A stretch of DNA of 64,000 nt from Teredinibacter haidensis (GTDB lineage: Bacteria; Pseudomonadota; Gammaproteobacteria; Pseudomonadales; Cellvibrionaceae). This document shows positions 45,021-53,352 of the stretch, in pieces; the stretch's first letter is position 1; each line of letters opens with the position of its first letter. The stretch lies in assembly GCF_014211975.1 (NCBI RefSeq), contig NZ_CP060084.1, positions 1,736,001 to 1,800,000 of the forward strand. Direction: 5' to 3'. The notes beneath the pieces were generated by a model. That model was not told the origin of the DNA. It saw only the letters and a list, made by a program, of their open reading frames with translations, and searched no databases. Made by a program: the position numbers and the translations under genes.

Positions 45021-46201
45021 AACGCCGGCTCCACCGCAAACGGAAGCGCTTTAATCATGGTTTGCATCTTGGCCTGAGTTTCCGCCCATTCAGCCTCAGG
45101 ACAAGATTGCTCGACAATTCCCGCCCCGGCAAACAATCGAATATTGTTGTTTCTCGCAATGCCACAGCGAATTGTTACAACCCACTCGCCATTACCCTTA
45201 CTGTCCAACCAGCCCACCATGCCAGCAAAAAGGCCACGGTCAAATGATTCAACGAGGTTAATTAACTTGTGCGCCTGACGGGTGGGGTAGCCGCAAACAG
45301 CGGGGGTTGGGTGCAGCATACAGGCCAGCGCCAAAGCGCTGGTTTGCGGGTTGTGCAGCTGCCCTTCAATGGCGGTCGACAAATGCCACATTGACTCGGT
45401 AGACAACAACGAGGGATCTTCCGGCACCGTCAGCTCTTTGCAGAAAGGTCGCAATACGCGGTCAATTTCCTCAATCACCAGACGGTGCTCATAGTGATCC
45501 TTGGCCGACTGGCTAAGCTGTTGCGCCATTTCACTGTCCCGAAGTGCGTCGGACTGACGCTTCGCGGAGCCGGCAAGGGGGTTAGAGTAAATACACTCTC
45601 CCTCTTTGCGCACCAGTAACTCAGGACTGACGCCAATCAGATTACCGCCGCCTTCCAACGGAACACGAAAATGATAGCCTGAAGTATTTTGGTCCACCAA
45701 AGTATTAAATATACTGTCTACTTCAACCGTATCATTCAGCTCCAATTCCAACACCCTGGAAACGACGGCCTTGCGTATATCACTCAGCTGAAAATTTGCA
45801 ATAGCCTGCTGAACAGACTGCTTGTAACGCTGCTCCTCCGGATAACTGCGGCTGGAAACGACAGATAACTCGTTGACCGGTACCTTGTTTGGAATATCCA
45901 AACGATCCCGGTTACAGAATTCTGCATTCAACGGTATATACAAACTTGAGGGCTGGCTCAAATCAAACGGAATTGCACCGATAACGACGGGATCGACCAC
46001 ACCGCTTTGCGCAGCCCTGCCTAGGGCATCGTTCAGGCCTGCCGTAAACTGTGATTGCCCACCCTGGCCCTCAACCGGCGTTGATATCCTCTCAAATAGC
46101 CCATAGGCTTTAAGACTGCGATGCGAGGAGCAAAACAGAAAATCCGGATGACTAGGTAACGCGATAGAGAAGCGATTTTTCTCCGCGAACTGAACTTTCA
46201 T
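45017..46201 (-). CDS. entC: Isochorismate synthase (EntC)
   Basis: Converts chorismate to isochorismate, the first committed step. 394 residues, chorismate-utilising family. Conserved C-terminal segments: FRVPLEGGGNLIGVSPELLV, NPLAGSAKR, EHRLVIEEIDRVLRPFC, HLSTAIEGQL, LHPTPAVCGYPTRQA and GLFAGMVGWLDSKGNGEW. ATG follows GGAGGG five bases upstream. First gene of the eight-gene siderophore operon; a Fur-like site lies 38-56 bases before the start codon. Confidence 0.96.
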   Translation of the reverse strand: MKVQFAEKNRFSIALPSHPDFLFCSSHRSLKAYGLFERISTPVEGQGGQSQFTAGLNDALGRAAQSGVVDPVVIGAIPFDLSQPSSLYIPLNAEFCNRDRLDIPNKVPVNELSVVSSRSYPEEQRYKQSVQQAIANFQLSDIRKAVVSRVLELELNDTVEVDSIFNTLVDQNTSGYHFRVPLEGGGNLIGVSPELLVRKEGECIYSNPLAGSAKRQSDALRDSEMAQQLSQSAKDHYEHRLVIEEIDRVLRPFCKELTVPEDPSLLSTESMWHLSTAIEGQLHNPQTSALALACMLHPTPAVCGYPTRQAHKLINLVESFDRGLFAGMVGWLDSKGNGEWVVTIRCGIARNNNIRLFAGAGIVEQSCPEAEWAETQAKMQTMIKALPFAVEPAL

Positions 46202-46238
46202 TTTACCCTCCTAGATACAATTACACTCAAACACGAAT

Positions 46239-46257
46239 GCTAATGATAACGGTTCGC
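46239..46257 (-). promoter_or_regulatory. Candidate Fur box before entC
   Basis: GCTAATGATAACGGTTCGC matches the 19-base classical Fur consensus at 13 positions by my count, mainly in the left half. The position just upstream of a siderophore operon supports iron repression. Confidence 0.6.
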
Positions 46258-46560
46258 AACTGTATCCATGGAAAAGATATCTGTCAATCGAGTTGATCAA
46301 AAACTTGATCAGAATTAATTAACATATACATAAAATTAGCGCGCGCCGGTTTCAGGCGACAATTAACCGACTTGTCACGAAAAAATTACAGGCGATAGGT
46401 GGCGCGCCAGATATAGAAAACAGCACGAACTGGAGAATTAAAACTGAAGCATAACGGTGAATGTGGCAGACGCGCATTCACCGGAAAAGTCACCGACAGA
46501 AAAGACACTAGCAGCTTGTTGAATAAAGACCGTCAGCGCAGATAATTTTTCAACGGCACG

Positions 46561-48219
46561 CTAATCGCACACCGGTTTTGAACGGTATACGGTGGCACCT
46601 TCGGCGAGTTCTCTCTTCTCACTTTGCAGCGACCACACGCTGTCGGCAGCACCGTAATGCGCCCGATGCCAAGCTTTACGCGCAAAATAGAAAAAGCACA
46701 ACGCAAATATTAACGCCGTAACGTCCACACTCAGCGTAGCAAGGCTGGCGTGCGTCCACCCCAATGTGGGCACAAGACTCGCCAGCAGTGATGTAAGGGG
46801 AATGGCGAGAGCAGAAATACCGCAAAGCATTAGCAATTCAATTCCCGATCGAGCGGCTCCGCGCCAGAAGGCCCAAGCCACGGAGGAAAGGAAAACAGTG
46901 TAATAGACGAGTAAAAAAGCATAATTAGTATTGCTCATCTGGCCGTGAAGCCACTTGGCCGAGACCAGAGACAAACACACACCAGCTACCGATCCCAGGC
47001 AGACACCCACCGTTGCAGAAGCCATCACCCGACATGAAAGATTTTGTTCCGGCAACGCCGCTCCCCGCCGTTGTTTTTTTCTGCGTTTTTCCAGCCATAG
47101 AAGATTCCCGGAGTAAAACAGAAAAGCCCCGCCAATACCCAAAGCGAAATACAGCCAGCGCACCATATTTCCGCCATAGCTCCCAAAATGCAGCGAAAAG
47201 AACTTGGACACTATGCTACCCCAAAGCCCCTCTTGCCCCGGAAGCATACCGGTCTGCATAATATCCCCGGTGTAAGGGTTCATTCCCAGATAACCCTCGC
47301 GCGCGCCGCTTACCATATAGTCGGTATTCATAAGCGCCACACGGACGCCCGGACGCTTCGAATCCAAACCAGAAAACATCATTTCCGTTACCTTCATATT
47401 TGGCGCTCGCTGCTCAACCCGGTTCAACAACTCGCTAACTGGCAGCATATTTACTGGCTGGAAAGCTTCCGCTGATGGGGGCGCGCGAGTAAACATGGGT
47501 TGATCACGGTAAACCGCAACCGAAAGCGTGTCGTAAAATTGATCGTGAAAGGCAAATACGATGGCGGTGAGACTAATCACTATATGAAATGGCAGGCTGG
47601 CAATGCCCACAATATTGTGAGCATCCAACCAAAAACGCTTGCGATTTTTGCCTTCGCGCAAAGCGAATAAATCCTTAACCAAGGTTGGCAACAATAAAAT
47701 GACACCAGAAATCAACGCCAAAAAGTACAGAACTGCAGCCGCACCAAGAACATAAACACCAAGATAATCATGTCCGGCAAAAAACGGCAGGCCCGCCGTT
47801 CGATGAAGCATATCGATCAACTCTGCCAGCGCCGACGGCACCGATTCCCTCACCAGTATTTTCCCGCTGTCATCAAGCGTGGCATAACTGAAGCTGTGGG
47901 CCAGATCCAACTCTCGCCCACCCTCGTGATCACTCCAGCTAACAGGAGCTAGAACACTTTCGGTATTTTCCAGCTTAAGCGTAAAACCGCGATGGGATTC
48001 GGGGTAACCACCGAGAACTTGATTAACAAGAGAATCAAATTTTTCCGGCACGACACTGTTCATTTTCTCTATCGGCGGCGACAACCAGCGGTCTATCGGC
48101 TCTTTGAAAATGGTCAGAGCTCCCGCATAGAATGCAATAAACAGCAAGACACCGGTAACAATCCCCGTCCAGGTATGCAAAGACTGGTAAATGCGTAATA
48201 TATCGCTACGAATTTTCAC
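46561..48219 (-). CDS. PepSY-associated membrane protein, probable ferric-siderophore reductase
   Basis: About 552 residues. Starts KIRSDILRIYQSLHTWTGIVTG, the usual N-terminal helix of PepSY-TM proteins with a conserved His (LHTWTG). Further conserved features are a periplasmic PepSY-like region, the LDAHNIVGIASLPFHIVISLTA helix with two His, HFGSYGG, and extra C-terminal helices (about 420-520). Membrane His pairs suggest haem binding, and such proteins in iron operons are linked to periplasmic reduction of ferric chelates. GTG at 48219 overlaps the preceding stop (GTGA); the frame extends upstream to 48288 but coupling favours this start. Confidence 0.85.
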   Translation of the reverse strand: MKIRSDILRIYQSLHTWTGIVTGVLLFIAFYAGALTIFKEPIDRWLSPPIEKMNSVVPEKFDSLVNQVLGGYPESHRGFTLKLENTESVLAPVSWSDHEGGRELDLAHSFSYATLDDSGKILVRESVPSALAELIDMLHRTAGLPFFAGHDYLGVYVLGAAAVLYFLALISGVILLLPTLVKDLFALREGKNRKRFWLDAHNIVGIASLPFHIVISLTAIVFAFHDQFYDTLSVAVYRDQPMFTRAPPSAEAFQPVNMLPVSELLNRVEQRAPNMKVTEMMFSGLDSKRPGVRVALMNTDYMVSGAREGYLGMNPYTGDIMQTGMLPGQEGLWGSIVSKFFSLHFGSYGGNMVRWLYFALGIGGAFLFYSGNLLWLEKRRKKQRRGAALPEQNLSCRVMASATVGVCLGSVAGVCLSLVSAKWLHGQMSNTNYAFLLVYYTVFLSSVAWAFWRGAARSGIELLMLCGISALAIPLTSLLASLVPTLGWTHASLATLSVDVTALIFALCFFYFARKAWHRAHYGAADSVWSLQSEKRELAEGATVYRSKPVCD

Positions 48220-48524
48220 AACGTCACCATTATCGAGTACACCAAAAACAGAAGGGAAAAAACGAGAACATTCGCACCACCAAACCAAAGCAAAGCTCGA
48301 TTTCCAGATTTAAAGAGGAACACAAAACTGAACATAAGCATCCATACCGGTGCTATAGACCACATAGCAAACTGTGTTTTCTCCGGCGCGCTGATACCGC
48401 CCGGACCCAGCCAGGCAAACAAACCACTCAAGCCGACCGAGAATAGAAACCCCAAAACAGCGCCTGCGAGAATTTTCCTCCACCAGTCGGGAGAAATTTT
48501 TTGCCTCTCACGTTGCTGGCTCAC
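48216..48524 (-). CDS. Small membrane protein of a PepSY/DUF3325 iron operon
   Basis: About 102 residues with three hydrophobic segments (about 19-37, 47-63, 72-95) and the motif QFAMWSIAPVWMLMFSFVFLFKSG. It is flanked by DUF3325 and PepSY genes with GTGA stop-start overlaps on both sides, so it belongs to the same unit. Comparable small proteins (DUF3649-like) occur in such operons, but I am not certain of that family here. GTG at 48524 is chosen because of the coupling; the open frame continues upstream over the previous gene. Confidence 0.75.
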   Translation of the reverse strand: MSQQRERQKISPDWWRKILAGAVLGFLFSVGLSGLFAWLGPGGISAPEKTQFAMWSIAPVWMLMFSFVFLFKSGNRALLWFGGANVLVFSLLFLVYSIMVTL

Positions 48525-48793
48525 AAACGCTGCTCCGTCTTCACATTCCGTCGCAGTAAAACTGCGAAGGGTAATACGCCGAAAAACAGCATCACCGCGA
48601 CGAGCCAAGCAAAAACCGCCGTGCTGGTCTGCAGACTATAGCTCCAGAAAAAAGGCGCGATTAAACATAAAATCCACCCAAGCCAACGCCAGGGAATCGC
48701 TGCAAGTGGGTGTAACAACCAACGCTGATTGACATGACTTAGATACAGTAACAGACAGGCCGCGCACGTTATCGCAAGCGCAAGAACGGTCAT
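48521..48793 (-). CDS. DUF3325-like small membrane protein
   Basis: 90 residues with three membrane helices. LLLYLSHVNQRWLLHPLAAIPWRWLGWILCL-type layout (helix, short loop with conserved Arg, helix) fits DUF3325, a family found beside PepSY reductases and TonB receptors. The exact role is unknown; probably an accessory to the reductase. First gene of the three-gene unit. A near-perfect Fur box lies about 425 bases upstream. Confidence 0.8.
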   Translation of the reverse strand: MTVLALAITCAACLLLYLSHVNQRWLLHPLAAIPWRWLGWILCLIAPFFWSYSLQTSTAVFAWLVAVMLFFGVLPFAVLLRRNVKTEQRL

Positions 48794-49217
48794 AAATTTA
48801 ATTCCTTAGATACACAATTTCATTCGCAATACACGGCAAAATAAAACCTATGAGCCTTTTTATTTCCCCTCTAAAAATATAGGTCTGCCCGCAGATAAAG
48901 ACGCCTCGGCCCCACCCCAGTCGTTCGCGATAACGGCTTTTGATTTTATGGGTATAAAGAAAAGAAATAGAACGATACCCACGAGCACAACAACTTTGAG
49001 CCAATCTAAAATCGTTTGTTTTAGGGAACCCATACATTGCCACCGCTGCTTACAAAGCTACCAGATACGCCAATCCCACCAACGACAATACCGCCACCTC
49101 TTTTGCAGGTGATCCGCCCAACGTTAGCCGCCAGGTTTCTACATCGACAAACGGAAATAAATTACACGTCGATTTAGCCACGCCTATAGTGAGCAGGAAT
49201 CACAAACAAGACAGACA

Positions 49218-49236
49218 TATAATGATAATCATTATC
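49218..49236. promoter_or_regulatory. Near-perfect Fur box
   Basis: TATAATGATAATCATTATC matches the classical 19-base Fur consensus at 18 of 19 positions; only the first base differs. It is the strongest regulatory match in the window. The nearest gene in its control direction is the DUF3325-PepSY unit, about 425 bases away on the minus strand; no convincing plus-strand gene lies downstream. Confidence 0.85.
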
Positions 49237-49494
49237 ATTAGCGATTTCAAGCCCCGTTTCGATGAATCAGTCCTTGCGGGTAATTTAATTACCCGCGGCC
49301 GATACCAATACCGTAACGTCGAAAAGGAAGAAGAGAGAGACGCGCCGACCCACTATAACCTTGCGTCTACAGGTTTGACTCGCAGGCTAAGCCCGACAAC
49401 AAGAAAAAACGTGCGCTTTTAACGCACGGAAAATACATTCGCAGAGATATCGTAAAGTATTTACATAAATAGTGCTTATGGCCGAAGCCCACAA

Positions 49495-49532
49495 GATGTT
49501 AAACGGGCTGCCATACCAGTCCGTTTAACATC
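49495..49532 (-). terminator. Perfect 12-bp hairpin after the second PepSY gene
   Basis: GATGTTAAACGG (49495-49506) and CCGTTTAACATC (49521-49532) form a perfect stem with a 14-base loop, 50 bases past the stop of the receptor-PepSY unit. No T run follows on the minus strand. Confidence 0.5.
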
Positions 49533-49581
49533 TCAACATTTCGAATCTGCGCCGCATTAACCACGCAGATCGTCCTGCCCG

Positions 49582-51087
49582 TTACGGCTCTAGCAGCACA
49601 GAAGATCTGGCGGCATCCATATCCCGAACCCTGCGGCGAAGCATCATGCTCACGCCTAACACAGACACAACCAAGATCATGCCAAGGAAAAACACAATAA
49701 GCAGGTCACGAATAAACCGCCCAGTAAAAGGTGTTAAAAAATTCCACTTGTGCAGATAGGTAAACGACCAACGTTCTGTGCGATCAACCGTGCGAGACTG
49801 ATCCACCAATACACCGGTAACGGGGTCGATAAAATAAAAACTTCCCTCCTCATCGTTTAGACTCACCTGCCACACGGGCAAACGCTTGTTACGAAAATCA
49901 TATTCAGGGCCAAACCGTGTCACTTTATCTACAGCCGAAAAAGTACTGACAGGTAATCCGGAGTAACCAGCGGCAAGCGCTTTAACTTGCTGTGTATCGG
50001 TCAGCTCGTTTACAAGTTTTCCAGTACTCGCATCAACATAAAATGACTCCGTTTCGGCAGGAATTCCACCATAGCGGGCAGACCGGGAAATATCGCCGGA
50101 TGGCTGCACCGAAGCCAAGCTAGCGCGGTACAACAGCTCGCCCTGCTCTCCCCTAACCAGCGATAAGCTATTCACTTTTCGCTCGCCCAATGCCTGAAGC
50201 CACTCATTATTGCCATCAACAACGGTATTTTTACCCAGATTTTCCCCTAAGCGGATACCCGTTGGCATCTCCACCAGTGAAGCCTGTAATAGATGATAAA
50301 AACCGCTGGCAGACCACATCAATAACGGCAACCAAAGTACGTAACCCAACCAGCGGTGGTAACGCCGACGACCTTGCTTAATCGTTCGAGCCTTCAGCGC
50401 CAGAATCAGCGATAACCCCAGTAGGGCCATTGCACATAGGCACAACATAAATAAAGCCATAACTATCAGCCGGCCATACTCCACACCGCTCAACCATTTA
50501 AAGGTGTGAAAATGCTGAAATATCCATTGCATGCCTGTTTTCACCCCGTTGGTCAAACCGGCCATCGCGGTAGTTTCAGTATGTATAAAAATGGCCAACC
50601 CATCACTACCAGAATACTCAATCTTATATACCGGTAGCAAACGATTAACCCAGGGATATTCTTCACTAAATTCCGTTTGAAAAACGACGTTAGCAATAGC
50701 ATCCCGCTGTCGACCGGTATAGTAATTTGCCAGCCATATCGCCTGCTCCAGATCCTGTCCTGTCAGGTGCTCACCGGTATTCAAGTTGTAATAATCCCTC
50801 GCGGACTGCTCGCCCGTCGTTATCTGTAACAACGGACTTTTTTTCGAAGGAACAATTTTCGCCACTCGGGCGTTTTTCAAAAGTTCACCATCGGCCAGCA
50901 GAGCCGGAAAATGCTGAAGGTTACTGGCCGACAACTGCATCGAAGGTGGGAAAAATTTATCGGCCTTGGGACCGAACCAACTCATCATTGGATGACAGGC
51001 ACCGCTCACCACCCAGATCACAATACCGAGCAACGCCCACCAACCAATAGCTCTATGCCAGGAAACAATTTTTTTTCGAATATTCAT
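49582..51087 (-). CDS. PepSY-associated membrane protein, probable ferric reductase (receptor operon)
   Basis: 501 residues. N-terminal helix with RKKIVSWHRAIGWWALLGIVIW; two periplasmic PepSY-like regions (about 60-190 and 300-440, the second with FYVDASTGKLV and YFIDPVTGVLVDQ); central helices with HFHTFKW and RRRYHRWLGYVLWLPLLMWSASG; a late His in YLHKWNFL and a final helix. This two-repeat layout is that of PepSY-TM proteins linked to siderophore iron reduction. It starts 14 bases after the receptor gene stop, so the two are one operon. Confidence 0.85.
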   Translation of the reverse strand: MNIRKKIVSWHRAIGWWALLGIVIWVVSGACHPMMSWFGPKADKFFPPSMQLSASNLQHFPALLADGELLKNARVAKIVPSKKSPLLQITTGEQSARDYYNLNTGEHLTGQDLEQAIWLANYYTGRQRDAIANVVFQTEFSEEYPWVNRLLPVYKIEYSGSDGLAIFIHTETTAMAGLTNGVKTGMQWIFQHFHTFKWLSGVEYGRLIVMALFMLCLCAMALLGLSLILALKARTIKQGRRRYHRWLGYVLWLPLLMWSASGFYHLLQASLVEMPTGIRLGENLGKNTVVDGNNEWLQALGERKVNSLSLVRGEQGELLYRASLASVQPSGDISRSARYGGIPAETESFYVDASTGKLVNELTDTQQVKALAAGYSGLPVSTFSAVDKVTRFGPEYDFRNKRLPVWQVSLNDEEGSFYFIDPVTGVLVDQSRTVDRTERWSFTYLHKWNFLTPFTGRFIRDLLIVFFLGMILVVSVLGVSMMLRRRVRDMDAARSSVLLEP

Positions 51088-51101
51088 ACGACCTCCTTTG
51101 T

Positions 51102-53222
51102 CTAAAACGACCAGTTAAACCCAGCGCTTAGGGTTTGTGGTTTACCCGGCCGATAACTTAAATCGGGATCATTTACTTGGTTCGAAGTATAAGTCGAATA
51201 ACGTTCATCAGTGATATTAGCCAGGCGAGCATAAAAACCTAGACTGTCATTAACATCATAATTTACGCGCAAATTAAGCAGATTATGTCCATCGTATTTT
51301 TGCGTATTAGTTTGATCGGTAAAATATTCACCCATACTCACCCATTCCAACTCAACACGCAGCCCTTCAACAGATTGCGGCGTATACGCCAGGCGCATAT
51401 TCGTAAGTGAATCAGGTGCTTTGGCCACTTGATTGCCTGCGAAATTTATTTGTTGATTACAAAAACAATCGCGCGAAAAAAAGACGTAACTGAAATCTTT
51501 GTAGCTTTGATCGGTATTGGTGTAGGAGACACCCAGCTGCCAGTTCTGAGAAAACACCCAGTCAAAGCCCAATTCCACGCCTTTATGTTGCGTTTCACCA
51601 GCATTCACAATACGACGAGTATCGTCATCAATAATCGACACAATATCGTCTTCAATATTCATATCGTAGAGCGCAACTTCGTAACTGAAGTTTTTATGGA
51701 AGACACCTCGAAAGCCCAGCTCAGCACTGGTGCTATTGACTGCCCGTAACTGCGTACTGTCCCGTGACGACCCGGGTCGGAATAGCGCCCCGACCGTCGG
51801 CGCCCGAAAGGCATAACGATAATTCGCGTAAGCGTTATGGGTCGGCAAAAACTGATAAACAACACCCAGCTTGGGGCTGGTGTTTTCATAGCTGAGTTTC
51901 CGGCTTTCTGGTCGCCGATGAGAATAATCTGCAGAACTTTCCGGTAAGCGGTTGTTGTAATCCACTTCAAATCTATCGTAGCGAACTCCGGCATTCACAA
52001 GCCACTGATCAGTTAAGCGAAAATCCCCATGCACATAGGGCGACTTGGACGTTTGAGTTGCCTCGAAATCATAGAGCAGCGTACCAGTGCGTTCGTAGCG
52101 GGTAAAAATGCCGTCTTCATGCGTAACTTCAATACCTTCTTCCAAATAATCAGACGGGGTTGAATCCACATCCAACCCCAAAATAATTTCACCGGCGTCC
52201 TGCGCAAATTGATAACGATACTTCAGCAACGCACCGTAACTTTGGAAACCATACTCGCGAATATTGGGGTCGTAGGTCACCATCCAGCTGGGCATCATCA
52301 GCATCGTGTTGTCGCGATAAAAAGGAGTTGCGGTAAACAGATGGGATTGCCCTAGCATATATTCCATTTCTGCCGACAGCCTTAACGCCTCAACTTCACG
52401 AAACCCAATATCACTGTGGTAAAAATTCTTTTCAACGTTATTCTCGTAATCATCTTTCTCTAAAGAAGACACACCAGCCTGATTTATCTCGGAATAGGAT
52501 GTAATGAACTTGACCGAAAATTCATCCCCCAGCTGACTATCCAAACGAATGTTCACCGAGCTACGATCATACTTCGCCTCATCGCGAAAGCCTTCGTTGT
52601 CGGTATAGTTAAAATCAATTCGCGCTGCCGTATGCTCCCCGAGCTTACCTCCTCCGGAGAATAATCCCCTGCGCCAACCATAGCTACCCGCTTCAAGATT
52701 GACGTGCGCTTGCGTTTTATCCGGAGCCTTTTTGGTAATAACGTTTATCACACCGCCAATCGCATCACTGCCATACAATGCAGACGCAGGGCCTTTGATC
52801 ACTTCTATTCGGCTACTCTGGGGAATATTGATTTCGTACAAACCGTTATGATTAAAAAACCCGGTCGGACGTGTGGGAATACTGTCTTCCAGAAACAGGT
52901 ACACACCTGCCGTAGTGATCGGTTGGCGTATTGCCGTCATGTGGCCTTCACCACCGAGATTGTTGATATGCACACCGGCAATTCGATTTAATGCTTCAGC
53001 TGGATGTGATGGTGAAATGTGTTTTAAATCGTTATCGGTCAACACGCCAACCGATTCCGATAATTCAGATAGTTTTTTTTCTTCCCGCGTCGTCGTTACA
53101 AAGACCTGTTCAACAGCCTTATTTTCGGCAGCAGTATCATCGGCATGTGTCACAGGACTTATCGTTACGGCTGCAAAACACACCACACTACAGACGAAAT
53201 TTTTATTATTGTTATCCATCAT
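51102..53222 (-). CDS. TonB-dependent receptor (second)
   Basis: About 706 residues. Signal peptide about 1-27 (FVCSVVCFAAVTISPVTHA). TonB-box-like VEQVFVTTTREEKK; plug domain with ALNRIAGVHINNLGGEGHM and IEVIKGPASALYGSDAIGGVINVIT; barrel with YAFRAPTVGALFRPG; C-terminal SAGFNWSF with terminal Phe. A Cys pair lies in SRDCFCNQQ, an extracellular loop. No haem-receptor NPNL motif is seen. Operon with a PepSY reductase suggests a ferric siderophore substrate. Two adjacent ATG codons (53222, 53219) are possible starts; upstream frame extension uses TTG and is not favoured. Confidence 0.88.
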   Translation of the reverse strand: MMDNNNKNFVCSVVCFAAVTISPVTHADDTAAENKAVEQVFVTTTREEKKLSELSESVGVLTDNDLKHISPSHPAEALNRIAGVHINNLGGEGHMTAIRQPITTAGVYLFLEDSIPTRPTGFFNHNGLYEINIPQSSRIEVIKGPASALYGSDAIGGVINVITKKAPDKTQAHVNLEAGSYGWRRGLFSGGGKLGEHTAARIDFNYTDNEGFRDEAKYDRSSVNIRLDSQLGDEFSVKFITSYSEINQAGVSSLEKDDYENNVEKNFYHSDIGFREVEALRLSAEMEYMLGQSHLFTATPFYRDNTMLMMPSWMVTYDPNIREYGFQSYGALLKYRYQFAQDAGEIILGLDVDSTPSDYLEEGIEVTHEDGIFTRYERTGTLLYDFEATQTSKSPYVHGDFRLTDQWLVNAGVRYDRFEVDYNNRLPESSADYSHRRPESRKLSYENTSPKLGVVYQFLPTHNAYANYRYAFRAPTVGALFRPGSSRDSTQLRAVNSTSAELGFRGVFHKNFSYEVALYDMNIEDDIVSIIDDDTRRIVNAGETQHKGVELGFDWVFSQNWQLGVSYTNTDQSYKDFSYVFFSRDCFCNQQINFAGNQVAKAPDSLTNMRLAYTPQSVEGLRVELEWVSMGEYFTDQTNTQKYDGHNLLNLRVNYDVNDSLGFYARLANITDERYSTYTSNQVNDPDLSYRPGKPQTLSAGFNWSF

Positions 53223-53289
53223 TTCCAGTTCCAAATTTATGAACTGGGCGATTCTAATGATTTATTGACGCTTGGGTATGTGACATATA

Positions 53290-53337
53290 GTCGCAGCAGA
53301 ATGCTGCGACACGGAAAAAGTGAATCCTTTCACTTTT
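53290..53337 (-). terminator. Two hairpins between the GH3 gene and the receptor operon
   Basis: GTCGCAGCA-GAA-TGCTGCGAC (53290-53310) is a 9-bp stem; AAAAGTGAA-TCCT-TTCACTTTT (53316-53337) is a second 9-bp stem with A/T flanks that supply a T run on the minus strand. They lie 15 bases past the GH3 stop and probably end its transcript. The receptor promoter must lie in or just below them. Confidence 0.65.
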
Positions 53338-53352
53338 CGAAGGAGTTTGAAA

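Larger units (their letters stand above)
48794..49581. other. Intergenic region with a Fur box and a possible gene remnant
   Basis: No intact gene is convincing here. Besides the Fur box at 49218-49236, a minus-strand frame ending at 49021 reads GGIVVGGIGVSGSFVSSGG. The GIGVSG segment recalls the HbpS/GlcG haem-binding family, so this may be a decayed tail of such a gene. A hairpin at 49495-49532 lies at the right edge. Confidence 0.35.

Noticed and set aside
48798..49043. 81-codon minus-strand frame upstream of the DUF3325 gene
   Set aside because: Composition is Arg/Cys/Tyr-rich without a domain, there is no clear ribosome binding site, and it overlaps the remnant frame that ends at 49021.
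49189..49422. 77-codon plus-strand frame covering the Fur box
   Set aside because: Its start lies upstream of the operator, the Fur box itself is translated as a run of Ile, and the remainder has no protein-like pattern.
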